Source: Legionella fairfieldensis ATCC 49588 (GTDB lineage Bacteria > Pseudomonadota > Gammaproteobacteria > Legionellales > Legionellaceae). From it: DNA of 64,000 bases. Below, piece by piece: positions 48,773 to 58,523 of the stretch. Each line of letters begins with the position of its first letter. The first letter of the stretch is position 1. The position numbers and the translations under genes are program-made. The notes beneath the pieces were generated by a model, which had not been told where the DNA came from, ran no database searches, and saw only the letters and a program-made list of their open reading frames with translations. The stretch spans positions 1 to 64,000 of the forward strand of contig NZ_JHYC01000015.1 of NCBI RefSeq assembly GCF_000621525.1, read 5' to 3'.

Positions 48773-49486
48773 TCACTCTGGTAAACGAGACCTTATACGA
48801 AGCGTTGCCTGGCTGTGAATTTGAGAAACTCGTGACTCACTTACCCCCAATACCTCGCCAATTTCTTTCAAGTTCAAATCCTGCTCATAATAAAGCGATA
48901 AAACAAGGCGCTCATTTTTAGGTAAACCCGCAATGATTTGCGAAAGCTGGTTAATCATATCATCCCGTAATGCATTGATATGAGGCTCACTAAATTCACC
49001 TCCATCCCCTTTCAGAATATCATCAGTGACACCCAGATCATCAAAACCATAGAGCTGGCTTCCCGCAGAATCTTGCAGCATGTCATAATAGTCATCCAGA
49101 CTTAAATTAAGTTCGGCAGCAACCTCACTATCTTTAGCATCCCGGCCCAAACGGTTTTCTACCCGTTTAACCGCTTCGGAAATCATACGCGAATTTCGAT
49201 ACACTGAGCGCGGTACCCAATCATTTCGGCGAACTTCATCTAACATATGGCCACGAATACGGATTCCTGCATAGGTTTCAAAAGAAGCGCCCTTTGTTGA
49301 ATCATAATGTCTGACCGCTTCAAGCAATCCCAGCATGCCTGCCTGGATTAAGTCATCAAACTGTACAGAATGGGGCAAGCGTCCCAGCAGATGATGGGCA
49401 ATACGTTTCACCATAAGCGCATGGGTTTTAACCAGCGTTTCTTGCGTTTGTTGATTCACTTTGCCGTAGGCAGCCAGGGCATCCAC
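48773..49486 (-). CDS. fliA: Flagellar sigma factor FliA (sigma-28)
   Basis: The 237-aa protein has conserved sigma regions: region 2 (about 10-90, LIQAGMLGLLEAVRHYDSTKGASFETYAGIRIRGHMLDEVR), region 3, and region 4 with the helix-turn-helix LKEIGEVLGVSESRVSQIHSQA near the C-terminus. FliA directs RNA polymerase to flagellin and late genes after FlgM is exported. It lies 77 bases after fleN. In Legionella, FliA also influences transmission traits. Confidence 0.96.
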   Translation of the reverse strand: MDALAAYGKVNQQTQETLVKTHALMVKRIAHHLLGRLPHSVQFDDLIQAGMLGLLEAVRHYDSTKGASFETYAGIRIRGHMLDEVRRNDWVPRSVYRNSRMISEAVKRVENRLGRDAKDSEVAAELNLSLDDYYDMLQDSAGSQLYGFDDLGVTDDILKGDGGEFSEPHINALRDDMINQLSQIIAGLPKNERLVLSLYYEQDLNLKEIGEVLGVSESRVSQIHSQATLRIRSRLPE

Positions 49487-49563
49487 GACTCTCTCCTTGG
49501 TTTCGCTCGCCTGAAACGTACAGGTCGCTTGGGTTAAGCCTGGTAAATTTCAGGATATATTTT

Positions 49564-50436
49564 TCAACACTCTCCTGCTACCAGACGCTCCAGAAAAAAA
49601 CTTGTATTACCACTTAACAATGGCCTGACGGGCCAATTATCAATTGTATGAGCCAGCTGCTCCAGTACCTTTGCTGCGTTAGAATCAGGGTAAGCAGTCA
49701 GCACAGGCTTTTGTTTTTTTACAGACTCATGAATCCGTTCATCAAAAGGAATAGCCCCTAAATAGTTCAGGTGTACATCTAAAAACTGTTCAGCAACACG
49801 ATATAATTTGTTATAAAGATCCCGCCCTTCCCGTATAGTACGAACCATATTGGCAAGTACATGGAAATGACTCCAGTCACAACGCTTTGACATCACTTTA
49901 ATTAATGCATAGGCATCGGTTAGTGAAGTAGGCTCATCACAGACAACGACTATTAATTCCTGCGATGAACGCGCAAAACTTAATACGGTGTCAGAAATGC
50001 CCGCTGCCGTGTCAATAATCATATAATCAACATCATCAGTAAGTTCATTAAATGCATCAATGATCCCTGCATGTTCCGAAGGACTTAATTGAGTCATAAA
50101 TTCAAGGCCGGATGAAGCAGGTATCACTTTAACTCCACTCGGCCCTTCCAACAGGATGTCATTTAAATGACATAAACCCTGCACCACATGAGAAAGATTA
50201 TATTTGGTATGTAAACCCAACATAATATCAATGTTTGCCAGACCTAAATCCGCATCAAGTAATAGGACCTGTTTATGTCGTTGAGCCAAGGCAACCGCCA
50301 GGTTTACAGAAACATTGCTTTTTCCAACACCACCTTTTCCGGCGGTAACCGCAATGACCTTAACAGGTTTAGCATAGTTTAAATTCCGCAATCCCGCTGC
50401 CTGATCTGGCATCCTCTGATTAATTTTCTCCGACAT
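49564..50436 (-). CDS. fleN: Flagellar number regulator FleN/FlhG (MinD-like ATPase)
   Basis: The 290-aa protein belongs to the ParA/MinD family. It has deviant Walker A KGGVGKS (34-40), switch I/II around LLLDADLGLANIDIMLG, and DTAAGISD. FleN restrains FleQ, and with FlhF it sets polar flagellar number and place. The ATG at 50436 is chosen because AAGGAGG stands just upstream. The gene overlaps flhF by 17 bases. Confidence 0.94.
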   Translation of the reverse strand: MSEKINQRMPDQAAGLRNLNYAKPVKVIAVTAGKGGVGKSNVSVNLAVALAQRHKQVLLLDADLGLANIDIMLGLHTKYNLSHVVQGLCHLNDILLEGPSGVKVIPASSGLEFMTQLSPSEHAGIIDAFNELTDDVDYMIIDTAAGISDTVLSFARSSQELIVVVCDEPTSLTDAYALIKVMSKRCDWSHFHVLANMVRTIREGRDLYNKLYRVAEQFLDVHLNYLGAIPFDERIHESVKKQKPVLTAYPDSNAAKVLEQLAHTIDNWPVRPLLSGNTSFFLERLVAGEC

Positions 50437-51571
50437 ATAGCCTCCTTGCATTGTCTAATGGTGGTGCATTACCTTTATTGTTATTTACCGGGTTTAATAG
50501 TAAGTCCTGATTGCTAAATTGCTCAATCAACTGATGACGCGTTGCTATCTTAACATCTTCAGGTACTCGCTGACCATGAGTAAAATAACTCAACTCAAGA
50601 CCTGTCTCTGCTACCGCGCTTAAAATGCCTCCCACAGCAAGAGACTCATCCAGTTTAGTAATAATACATTGTTCTATACGCTCAACCTGATAGCGTTTGA
50701 TAGCTTCAATGAGAACCTGATAATGACTGGTCGCCTGTAAAACCAAAACAATGGAAACAGAGCGTAAATAATCGCTTAATAAATCCATCTGTGCTGCGAC
50801 TCTTTCATCCGCAGGGTTCATTCCTGCTGTATCAATCAGTATTAATTTTTTATCATTCAGCTGCCTTATCACACGAACAAGCGAGACATCATCTTGAGCA
50901 ATACAGACTGGAACGCCTAAAATTTTACCGTAAAGCATTAGTTGCTCATGAGCCGCAATTCGATAACGGTCCATCGTCACCAAACCCAGATTTTCAGCGC
51001 CAAAACGAAGCGCAAAACGAGCAGCAAGCTTGGCAATAGTGGTTGTTTTGCCAACCCCCGTGGGACCAACAAATGCATAAATACCACCTTCTTCTATTCG
51101 TCGTGATTGTCGAACAGGCAGGGCCTCTGAAAGCATGGTCAGCACTTGTTGCCATGCACGATCCTGATTGAGAGCCGGGTTTATCCGGGTTACCAATGAA
51201 GCCGCTGTAGCCTGGCTTGCACCAAGATATAATAATTTCTGCATTAATACCGCATGCAAAGGCTCGCCCTGATAACCCGCATAACCGCGGAGCTGGGCTT
51301 CCAACATGCCTCGCAATGTTTGAATTTCCTGACGCATATCGTCCAAAGGAGACTGCGTCACTGCATTTTCTACTGACTGGCTGGGTGGCTCAGCGGTGGC
51401 AATTGCAGTGGAGGTAGAAAGCACCATCTCATCAAAATCAACTGCCGCAACTATTTCAACGCCTCCTTCAACACGGCTACTTGATAAAATAACAGCGTCA
51501 GGACCGAAAGCCGCTTTAATCTGTTGCATAGCACTGCGCGTATCTGAAGCGACGAAACGTTTTAATTTCAT
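50420..51571 (-). CDS. flhF: Flagellar SRP-like GTPase FlhF
   Basis: The 383-aa protein has an N-terminal basic domain MKLKRFVASDTRSAMQQIK, an N-domain, and an SRP GTPase domain with P-loop GPTGVGKTT (169-177), VTMDRYRIAAHEQL (G2), LILIDTAGM (G3) and TKLDESLAVGG (G4). FlhF places the flagellum at the pole and is paired with FleN. The start lies 10 bases after flhA, and GGTGG precedes it by six bases. Confidence 0.95.
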   Translation of the reverse strand: MKLKRFVASDTRSAMQQIKAAFGPDAVILSSSRVEGGVEIVAAVDFDEMVLSTSTAIATAEPPSQSVENAVTQSPLDDMRQEIQTLRGMLEAQLRGYAGYQGEPLHAVLMQKLLYLGASQATAASLVTRINPALNQDRAWQQVLTMLSEALPVRQSRRIEEGGIYAFVGPTGVGKTTTIAKLAARFALRFGAENLGLVTMDRYRIAAHEQLMLYGKILGVPVCIAQDDVSLVRVIRQLNDKKLILIDTAGMNPADERVAAQMDLLSDYLRSVSIVLVLQATSHYQVLIEAIKRYQVERIEQCIITKLDESLAVGGILSAVAETGLELSYFTHGQRVPEDVKIATRHQLIEQFSNQDLLLNPVNNNKGNAPPLDNARRLYVGEN

Positions 51572-51581
51572 AAGAATCCAC

Positions 51582-53666
51582 CTACCCTACTGTACCAATA
51601 ATGCGTATCTGTTTATTATCAGGTATTTCCTGATAAGACAACACATGTAAGTTGTTAGAAATATTACGCACAAAACGTGCCAAAACAGATCTTATGCTGG
51701 GCTGTACAACCAGCACAGCCAATTCTTGTTTTGCCTGTTGTTGGGCTGCAAGCTGCGTCAGGGAGTGCTGAATTTTATCAGCCATTCCTGGTTCAAAACT
51801 TACTCCCTGGCCACTACTGTTTTGCACCGTATTTTGTAAAAGTTGTTCCAGCTCCGGTTTTAACGTAATAATAGGTAACTCTTCATTAAGACCACTAATT
51901 TTTTGAGTAATTAAACGCGATAAAGCAACTCTGACCTGACTGATTAAGTAATCCGTATCTTTTGACTTCAATGCAGCTTCTGCCAAAGTTTCGACAATGG
52001 TACGAATATCTGTCAAAGGAATATGTTCAATTAATAAACCTTGCAATACTTTACTTATTGCCCCTAAGGAAAGGGTATCGGGTACCAGCTCTTTAACCAA
52101 TTTGGGTGAAGAGCTGGCCAGTTTATCCAACAGTTGCTGGGTTTCTTCATAACCTAGTAATTGATGGCTATGCTGTTCAAGAATTTGACTCAAATGAGTA
52201 GCAACCACAGTAGACGCATCAACAACCGTATAGCCAAAAGTATGGGCCCGCTCTTTTTGACTGTCATTAATCCATACAGCATCGAGGCCAAAAGCAGGGT
52301 CTCTGGTTTCCTGCCCTTCCAGCACACCAAAAACCTGTCCTGGATTAATGGCCAGCCACTTTTCATTAAAAATAGGGGCTTCTCCCATGACAACTCCCGC
52401 GAGGCTTATGCGATAATAATTAGGTTTAAGATCAAGATTATCCCGTATATGAACAGTAGGGATAAGAAAACCCAGTTCTTGAGATATTTTTTTGCGCACA
52501 CCTTTAATACGCGCGAGTAGCACGCCACCTTGTGAACTGTCCACTAAAGGAATCAGGCGATAGCCCACTTCAAGACCTATTACATCCACCGGATTAACAT
52601 CATCCCAGGACAATTCGGTCGATAAGGATTCATTGAGAGAGCCTGCAGGTGCCTCCGATGTTTTATCTGCTTTTGATTTCTGGGTATTTTGTTTGATTAA
52701 CAAATAAGCGACTCCACCCAAACCACACGCTAAGATTAAAAAAGAAATATGAGGCATCCCGGGAATTAAGCCTATTATCCCTATAATCGCCCCGGAAATA
52801 ATTAAAGAACGGGGGTTACCAAATACCTGGGTTACTACCGCATTACCCATATTTTGAGAACTGGATACACGCGTAACCATAATAGCTGCCGCGGTAGATA
52901 GGACCAGTGAAGGCACCTGAGCTACCAATCCATCCCCAATAGTCAATAAAATATAATTATGTAAAGCCTGAGCCAACCTCATATCATATTGAATAACACC
53001 AATTACCAACCCACCAATCATGTTGATTAATAAAATCAGAATTCCAGCAATTGCATCACCACGCACGAATTTGCTGGAACCATCCATGGCGCCATAAAAA
53101 TCCGCCTCCTGTGAGACCTCGGCTCTGCGCCGGATTGCCTGCTCCTGATTAATCAAACCTGCATTCAGGTCTGCATCAATTGCCATCTGTTTGCCGGGCA
53201 AAGAATCCAGGGTAAAACGTGCACTGACTTCTGAGACCCGTCCGGCACCTTTTGTTACCACTACAAAATTAATAACAACCAGAATGATAAATACAACCAG
53301 ACCTACTGTGTAGTTACCTCTTATTACCACCTCGCCAAAAGACTGGATTACCTGGCCTGCGGCATCAGTACCTAAATGACCATTCAGCAGAACAACTCGT
53401 GTTGAAGCCACGTTTAATGCCAGACGTAATAACGTTGCAATTAAAATAACTGTAGGAAACACAGCAAAATCAAGCGGTCTGTTGCTGTAAATTACAGCCA
53501 GCAATACTACCAGCGATAAGGCAATATTAAAGGTAAAAAAAACATCGAGAAAAAAGGGAGGTACAGGCAGTATCATCATACTTAACATCATGATTAATAT
53601 TAAGGGTGTACCTAATCCTTTTTGCGTCCATTGGCGAAACGTATGAAACAAGGCAGTAACATTCAT
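51582..53666 (-). CDS. flhA: Flagellar export gate protein FlhA
   Basis: The 694-aa protein has about eight membrane helices in the first 330 residues, the FHIPEP-type signature region (KGAGRVSEVSARFTLDSLPGKQMAIDADLNAG) and a large cytoplasmic domain that docks export substrates and chaperones. It is the nonameric ring of the flagellar type III export apparatus. AGGAG is placed eight bases before the ATG. The gene overlaps flhB by one base and precedes flhF. Confidence 0.97.
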   Translation of the reverse strand: MNVTALFHTFRQWTQKGLGTPLILIMMLSMMILPVPPFFLDVFFTFNIALSLVVLLAVIYSNRPLDFAVFPTVILIATLLRLALNVASTRVVLLNGHLGTDAAGQVIQSFGEVVIRGNYTVGLVVFIILVVINFVVVTKGAGRVSEVSARFTLDSLPGKQMAIDADLNAGLINQEQAIRRRAEVSQEADFYGAMDGSSKFVRGDAIAGILILLINMIGGLVIGVIQYDMRLAQALHNYILLTIGDGLVAQVPSLVLSTAAAIMVTRVSSSQNMGNAVVTQVFGNPRSLIISGAIIGIIGLIPGMPHISFLILACGLGGVAYLLIKQNTQKSKADKTSEAPAGSLNESLSTELSWDDVNPVDVIGLEVGYRLIPLVDSSQGGVLLARIKGVRKKISQELGFLIPTVHIRDNLDLKPNYYRISLAGVVMGEAPIFNEKWLAINPGQVFGVLEGQETRDPAFGLDAVWINDSQKERAHTFGYTVVDASTVVATHLSQILEQHSHQLLGYEETQQLLDKLASSSPKLVKELVPDTLSLGAISKVLQGLLIEHIPLTDIRTIVETLAEAALKSKDTDYLISQVRVALSRLITQKISGLNEELPIITLKPELEQLLQNTVQNSSGQGVSFEPGMADKIQHSLTQLAAQQQAKQELAVLVVQPSIRSVLARFVRNISNNLHVLSYQEIPDNKQIRIIGTVG

Positions 53667-54808
53667 TAAAGATTCTCCTCGGTATCCCGCTTTAATTCGT
53701 CTGGTATGGGTAAATCTTGTAGGAAATCAGGGTTCTTATTGTAATTTTCTTTGTCTTTAAGCTGAAAAATATAAGCCAGTACCTGAGCTACAGCGACATA
53801 TAAACCCCGCGGAATTTCTTCCTCTAATTCAGTTGAAAAATAAAGCGCACGAGCCAGAGATGGCACAGATAACAGAGGAACCCTGTGAGCCTGGGCAATT
53901 TGATTAATATGCAAAGCAATCAGATCTTTTCCCTTGGCAACTACAACAGGCGCCTGATTTCCTTTTTGCTGATAACGCAGCGCTACGGCATAGTGTGTCG
54001 GATTAGTGAGTACTACATCTGCTTTGGGTACTTCAGCCATCATCCGCCTTCTTGCTATTTCCTGCTGAGTACGTCGAATATGGCTTTTAACCTCCGGTTT
54101 ACCTTCCGTTTCCTTATACTCATCCTTAAGTTCCTGTTTAGTCATTTTTAATTGCTTGTTACGTTCATAAATTTGAAAAGGTACGTCTATCACTGCAATT
54201 AAAATCAAGCTGCCACTGATAAGAAAAAATGCTTTTACAACCAACGTTAACCCTTCACTTAAAGCACTTGCCAGAGGAAAATCAGCCAGAGCGAGTAAAG
54301 AAGGGATTTCGATTTTCAACACCATTAAAGAGACAAAGGCCACTAACAAAAACTTCAGCAAGGATTTAATCATTTCTACCAAACCCTTTAATGAAACCAT
54401 CCGTTTCAAACCTTTAAAGAAATTCAGACGCGAAAACCTGGGCTGTAACAATTCCAGGCTAAAAATCCATCCTCCCATGAGTAAGGAAGCAACAAAAGAA
54501 AGAACTAAAATCATTAATAAAAGAGGGAGTATCGCTGTAAAAACAAAATTCATGAGACCATAAAATCGATGAAGAGCAAAGACAGGCAGTCTTAAAACAG
54601 AACTATCAAAGTCAAAAGCCTGGCGCATCATTTGCATAAACTGAGTAGACAAATAATGACCGAAAACAAAAAACACAGAGCATGAGGACAGTAAAATTAA
54701 TGTAGCATTAAAGTCTTTTGAACGAGCCACCTGCCCTTTTTCCTTCGCTTCTTTAAGTCGTTTAAGCGAGGGGGCTTCTGTTTTTTCCTCTGACAGTTCT
54801 TCAGCCAT
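53666..54808 (-). CDS. flhB: Flagellar export switch protein FlhB
   Basis: The 380-aa protein has four membrane helices (about 35-52, 90-115, 148-165, 187-207) and a cytoplasmic autocleaving domain with NPTH at 269-272, the same position as in E. coli. Cleavage there switches export specificity from rod/hook to filament proteins. It follows fliR with a one-base overlap. Confidence 0.97.
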   Translation of the reverse strand: MAEELSEEKTEAPSLKRLKEAKEKGQVARSKDFNATLILLSSCSVFFVFGHYLSTQFMQMMRQAFDFDSSVLRLPVFALHRFYGLMNFVFTAILPLLLMILVLSFVASLLMGGWIFSLELLQPRFSRLNFFKGLKRMVSLKGLVEMIKSLLKFLLVAFVSLMVLKIEIPSLLALADFPLASALSEGLTLVVKAFFLISGSLILIAVIDVPFQIYERNKQLKMTKQELKDEYKETEGKPEVKSHIRRTQQEIARRRMMAEVPKADVVLTNPTHYAVALRYQQKGNQAPVVVAKGKDLIALHINQIAQAHRVPLLSVPSLARALYFSTELEEEIPRGLYVAVAQVLAYIFQLKDKENYNKNPDFLQDLPIPDELKRDTEENL

Positions 54809-55575
54809 TAATGTAAAATTCCTGTAATAAGTCGCATTCCCTGTTCCAGACTATCTGTAATTTGTGAAGCCACGCCGGGTAAACTGATACGTATAATCAC
54901 CATTCCCATCAATAACGTCAGGGGAAATCCCATAGAAAAAATATTTAACTGCGGTGCTACACGAGTCATAACACCGAAAGCCAGATTCACGATTAACAAG
55001 GCCAAAATAGCAGGCAATGCAACCAGGACTGCTTCTTTAAACATCCACCCTGAGAAAGCAATGACCGAACCAATAGCCGACAGCTTGGGTTGAGTTCCTA
55101 CCGGCATTTGTTGAAAACTGGCAAGTAACGTTTCCAACAGGGCAAGATGACCATTGAGCACAAGAAACAGAAGACTTATCATCATCAAATAAAGTTGGCT
55201 AACCAAAGGTACCGAAGCTTTGGAACCCGGGTCCATCATGGTAGCAAAACCAAGCCCCGCCTGCATGGCAATCACCTGGCCGCCAATCACAAATACCTGA
55301 AAAACCAGTTGTAAAACAAATCCCATTAAAAGACCTATCAGCAGCTCATAACAAACTATTAACAGGTAACGACCTTCGAAATAAAGCAGAGACAGGTTAT
55401 CTGGAATAAAAGAAGCGCATAAAAAAGCCAGAGCAAGCGCAAAAACCAGACGCACTCTAACAGGAACCATGGGCGAAGAAATAAGTGGCATACTGAGAAA
55501 TACCCCGCTGATTCGAGGCAGCGGCCAAATGATTTGACTGAATTGATTAATCATAGCCTGATAATTTAAATGCAT
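54808..55575 (-). CDS. fliR: Flagellar export gate protein FliR
   Basis: The 255-aa membrane protein has about six hydrophobic helices and conserved RISGVFLSMPLIS near the start and MFKEAVLVALPAILALLIVNLAFGVMTRVAPQLNIF toward the end. FliR forms the export pore with FliP and FliQ. The ATG at 55575 has AGG about six bases before it and lies two bases after the fliQ stop; an in-frame TTG at 55581 overlapping that stop is less likely. Confidence 0.94.
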   Translation of the reverse strand: MHLNYQAMINQFSQIIWPLPRISGVFLSMPLISSPMVPVRVRLVFALALAFLCASFIPDNLSLLYFEGRYLLIVCYELLIGLLMGFVLQLVFQVFVIGGQVIAMQAGLGFATMMDPGSKASVPLVSQLYLMMISLLFLVLNGHLALLETLLASFQQMPVGTQPKLSAIGSVIAFSGWMFKEAVLVALPAILALLIVNLAFGVMTRVAPQLNIFSMGFPLTLLMGMVIIRISLPGVASQITDSLEQGMRLITGILH

Positions 55576-55577
55576 AA

Positions 55578-55847
55578 TCAACCTATCAAATAGGGAATAT
55601 TAGTAATTAGAGTATCGGTGTAATTGATCATCGTTTTTAATAACCACGGGCCAGCAAAAACAAACACCAGAAACGTAATAAAAAGCTTTGGAATAAAACT
55701 TAAACTCGTTTCGTTAATTTGGGTTGCAGCCTGGAACATTGAAATTAACAAACCCACAATCAATCCGGGAATGATCAAGACAGACAACATCATAATCATC
55801 ACAGAGACACTCTCACTAAATAGCGACACAACCGTTTCAGGAGTCAT
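55578..55847 (-). CDS. fliQ: Flagellar export gate protein FliQ
   Basis: The 89-aa protein has two membrane helices (about 15-38 and 55-75) with the family stretch GLLISMFQAATQINETSLSFIPK between them. It forms the hairpins around the FliP-FliR pore. It lies 13 bases after fliP in the operon. Confidence 0.96.
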   Translation of the reverse strand: MTPETVVSLFSESVSVMIMMLSVLIIPGLIVGLLISMFQAATQINETSLSFIPKLFITFLVFVFAGPWLLKTMINYTDTLITNIPYLIG

Positions 55848-55860
55848 CTATTCTCTCAAC

Positions 55861-56604
55861 CTATGCAAAACTGGACGCCAGTGAACCCAGGACTAAAGTC
55901 CAGCCATCTACCATCACAAACAACATGATTTTAAATGGCAAGGAAATAATCAAAGGAGATAACATCATCATTCCCATGGCCATCAATACACTAGCCACTA
56001 CCAAATCAATAATCAAAAACGGTAAGAATAAAATAAACCCTATTTGAAATGCCGTTTTTAATTCACTCGTCACAAAAGCCGGAATCAAAATACTCATAGG
56101 CACATCGGCCAGTGTGGTATGAGATTTATTACCAAATTTCTCAAAGAGCGACAGATCGTTTTTACGAGTCTGATTAAGCATAAAAGCACGCAACGGTTCC
56201 TGTGCTTTCGTTAAAGCCTGCGAAAACTCTAATTGATCGGCCAAATAAGGCCGAAGGGCCTGTTCATTCATTTGATTAAAGACAGGCGCCATGACAAAAA
56301 AAGTCATAAACAGCGCGATGCCAATTAAAATCTGGTTAGTCGGCGTCTGCGCCATACCAATAGCCTGCCGTAAAATTGACAGTACAATAATAATACGAAG
56401 AAAAGCTGTCATTGCCATTAATAAACCCGGCAATACGCTCAACAGCGTCATAAAAAGCAATATCTGTAAATTGACACTATACGTTTGCCCGCCACCAGGG
56501 GCTTGTGAAACGGTTACCGCAGGTAATGATGCAGTTGCGGCGTCTCCCATCAAAGGCAAAAAAAACAAGGCTATTGAACAGCCTATCAACATCGCTCTTT
56601 TCAT
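55861..56604 (-). CDS. fliP: Flagellar export gate protein FliP
   Basis: The 247-aa protein has a cleavable signal peptide (first about 22 residues, ending GDAATA) and four helices. Typical motifs are [36 protein letters not shown] and [35 protein letters not shown]. FliP builds the pentameric core of the export pore. It begins two bases after the fliO stop. Confidence 0.97.
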   Translation of the reverse strand: MKRAMLIGCSIALFFLPLMGDAATASLPAVTVSQAPGGGQTYSVNLQILLFMTLLSVLPGLLMAMTAFLRIIIVLSILRQAIGMAQTPTNQILIGIALFMTFFVMAPVFNQMNEQALRPYLADQLEFSQALTKAQEPLRAFMLNQTRKNDLSLFEKFGNKSHTTLADVPMSILIPAFVTSELKTAFQIGFILFLPFLIIDLVVASVLMAMGMMMLSPLIISLPFKIMLFVMVDGWTLVLGSLASSFA

Positions 56605-56606
56605 AA

Positions 56607-57029
56607 TTAAGACTTTCCAAGGGCTGTTTTTAAAAATTCCGCAAAAGACCTTTTAGAGTCTAAAGAAAAACCAACGGGTAACTCCTCACCAAAATCATGC
56701 AAGGTATTGATGCTGCCTGTAGTAACACCTACTAGTAAAACCCGCTTGCCCACGTTAACCAGCATGATTTTTTCCCGCGCACCTAAATTCATGCAGGCAA
56801 TAACCTGCAAGGCTGTGGAATTTGCCAATTTTGCGCCATTCAAACGACGCAATAGCCAGGATAAAAAAACAATCACTGCCACAACAGCCAGCAAGCCAGT
56901 AAGTACACGTATTAATTCCCCGCTGCCTAACGAAGCCGCCGTCTCATGTGTCGTTGTCGTAAGTGGTGTTGCACTTGCAGTTAAAGAAAACAAACTACAG
57001 ACTATAGAAACAACCCGTTGAAATTTCAT
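56607..57029 (-). CDS. fliO: Flagellar assembly protein FliO
   Basis: The 140-aa protein has an N-terminal signal-like segment ([20 protein letters not shown]), a second helix (about 42-62, [22 protein letters not shown]) and a small C-terminal domain ([26 protein letters not shown]). FliO stabilises FliP during pore assembly. It overlaps fliN by four bases. FliO is poorly conserved, so position supports the call. Confidence 0.92.
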   Translation of the reverse strand: MKFQRVVSIVCSLFSLTASATPLTTTTHETAASLGSGELIRVLTGLLAVVAVIVFLSWLLRRLNGAKLANSTALQVIACMNLGAREKIMLVNVGKRVLLVGVTTGSINTLHDFGEELPVGFSLDSKRSFAEFLKTALGKS

Positions 57030-57385
57030 CGTAAGCGTCTGATCCGTTCAGCCTTGCTTACAATATCAGTCAAACGTATACCAAATTTATCATTGACCAC
57101 GACCACTTCCCCATGAGCCACTAAAGTACCATTGACCAGGATATCCAACGGTTCACCAGCTAAACGATCCAGAGCAATAATACCCCCTTGATTAAGTTGC
57201 AAGAGATTACGAATTGTCATTTTTGTACGCCCAATCTCCACAGTTACTTCTACTGGAATGTCCAGGATTAATTCCATTTTTTCTGTTTCAGTTTCCTGTG
57301 GTGCAGCATTCTGTGGTGCACCACTCTGTGCTACCGCATTTTGTGGTGCCGCTGTTGTTTTTTCTGGTTCTGCCTGATTAGTCAT
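57026..57385 (-). CDS. fliN: Flagellar motor switch protein FliN
   Basis: The 119-aa protein has an N-terminal low-complexity stretch with repeated APQNA units (residues about 12-32) followed by the SpoA/FliN domain (about 40-119, LDIPVEVTVEIGRTKMTIRNLLQLNQGGIIALD, GEVVVVNDKFGIRLTDIV). It forms the lower C ring. The repeat-coded region (about 57290-57350) might vary in length. It overlaps fliM by eight bases. Confidence 0.96.
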   Translation of the reverse strand: MTNQAEPEKTTAAPQNAVAQSGAPQNAAPQETETEKMELILDIPVEVTVEIGRTKMTIRNLLQLNQGGIIALDRLAGEPLDILVNGTLVAHGEVVVVNDKFGIRLTDIVSKAERIRRLR

Positions 57386-58400
57386 TTCCCCCCCTGTAAC
57401 TGATCCTTTTTATTATTTTTACTGCCCTTTTGTCATTCGCGCTGCCGATAGTTGCTGTAAAACCTGGCGTTCCTTCAATATCCAGCGTCACGACTTCATT
57501 CATTTCTACGGGGATAAACTCATCCACCTGCCAATCCATTACCTTTCTCAAAGAGCTGTTCGTTTTGGCCATTGCCGAACTCACCGTGAGTTCCACATCC
57601 ATGATTTCTTCTTTTAAAGACATAATCCAGTTAGGATCAATTTCATCGTCTGGCCTTGCGGCGCCCAATTCAAGTTGTTGTTTTATAGGTTCTACCATTG
57701 AATAAGGTATAACGAAATAAAAAGAACCTGATTCTTTAGCAAAATCAATATTAAAGCGACTGACTAACAGTAATTCATTAGGTTCGCCAATATGAACCAG
57801 TTGCGGGTTGGTTTCATCACCAACCTTCATTGCTTCAAGTTTAATAATAGGCGCCCAAGCCTGTTCAATATTGCGCACTATTTTTCCAATAATAATTTCC
57901 ATTACCCTAAGTTCGGTGGCAGTAAAATCCGTTCTGTCTGTTTGAGCAAGAAATTGTGAGCTACCGCCAAAATAATAATCCACAAGGTCATAGACAAATA
58001 CGCTGTCAAAGAGAATAAGCGCCTTACCACGCAAAGGTTTAAAACGACGAATAGTCATCAGCGTTGGGTTAGGCAAGCTACCCAAAAATTCACGATGCTT
58101 AACAATCGCCAGAGGTTCCTGCTTAATCTCCAAATCTCTTGCCATCAGCTGGTAGATATCATTTGCAAAAAAACGAGCTGCCCTGTCATGAATTTTATCG
58201 AGGACGGGTAATTCGCCTCTAACAATTCGTTCCTGGTTATTAAAATTAAGTACTTGCACATGATCAGTGGGTTTTTCAAGCTCAGCCTCACTTGCCTTGG
58301 TATAGCTCCCCGCACCATTCCCTTGTCCCGGAGCCTCTTCCTCAACAACATTAAGCAAAGCATCAATCTCTTCTTGCGATAAAACTTCTTTTTCAGCCAT
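57378..58400 (-). CDS. fliM: Flagellar motor switch protein FliM
   Basis: The 340-aa protein begins MAEKEVLSQEEIDALL, the N-terminal motif that binds CheY-P in chemotactic bacteria. The CheC-like middle domain (about 50-230) and C-terminal SpoA domain follow. The ATG at 58400 has AGGA five bases upstream. It is the first gene of the long fliM-to-motD cluster, preceded by a sigma-54 promoter. Binding to CheY is not supported by nearby genes, since no che gene is in the window. Confidence 0.96.
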   Translation of the reverse strand: MAEKEVLSQEEIDALLNVVEEEAPGQGNGAGSYTKASEAELEKPTDHVQVLNFNNQERIVRGELPVLDKIHDRAARFFANDIYQLMARDLEIKQEPLAIVKHREFLGSLPNPTLMTIRRFKPLRGKALILFDSVFVYDLVDYYFGGSSQFLAQTDRTDFTATELRVMEIIIGKIVRNIEQAWAPIIKLEAMKVGDETNPQLVHIGEPNELLLVSRFNIDFAKESGSFYFVIPYSMVEPIKQQLELGAARPDDEIDPNWIMSLKEEIMDVELTVSSAMAKTNSSLRKVMDWQVDEFIPVEMNEVVTLDIEGTPGFTATIGSANDKRAVKIIKRISYRGGND

Positions 58401-58454
58401 AACTATCCTGTAAACCTGATAAACATTCACTCACATTGAATGTCCCTCTCCGCA

Positions 58455-58470
58455 AGCAAAATGCGTGCCA
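58455..58470 (-). promoter_or_regulatory. Sigma-54 promoter of the fliM operon
   Basis: Read on the minus strand, TGGCAC (58470-58465), five bases, then TTGCT (58459-58455) matches the RpoN -24/-12 consensus. It ends 54 bases before the fliM start and probably drives the flagellar cluster, with FleQ or FleR as activator. Confidence 0.85.
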
Positions 58471-58523
58471 TAATGTTAAGGACATCCTAATTAAAAATTT
58501 CAGTTTCCTGTAGAGTAGAAAAT

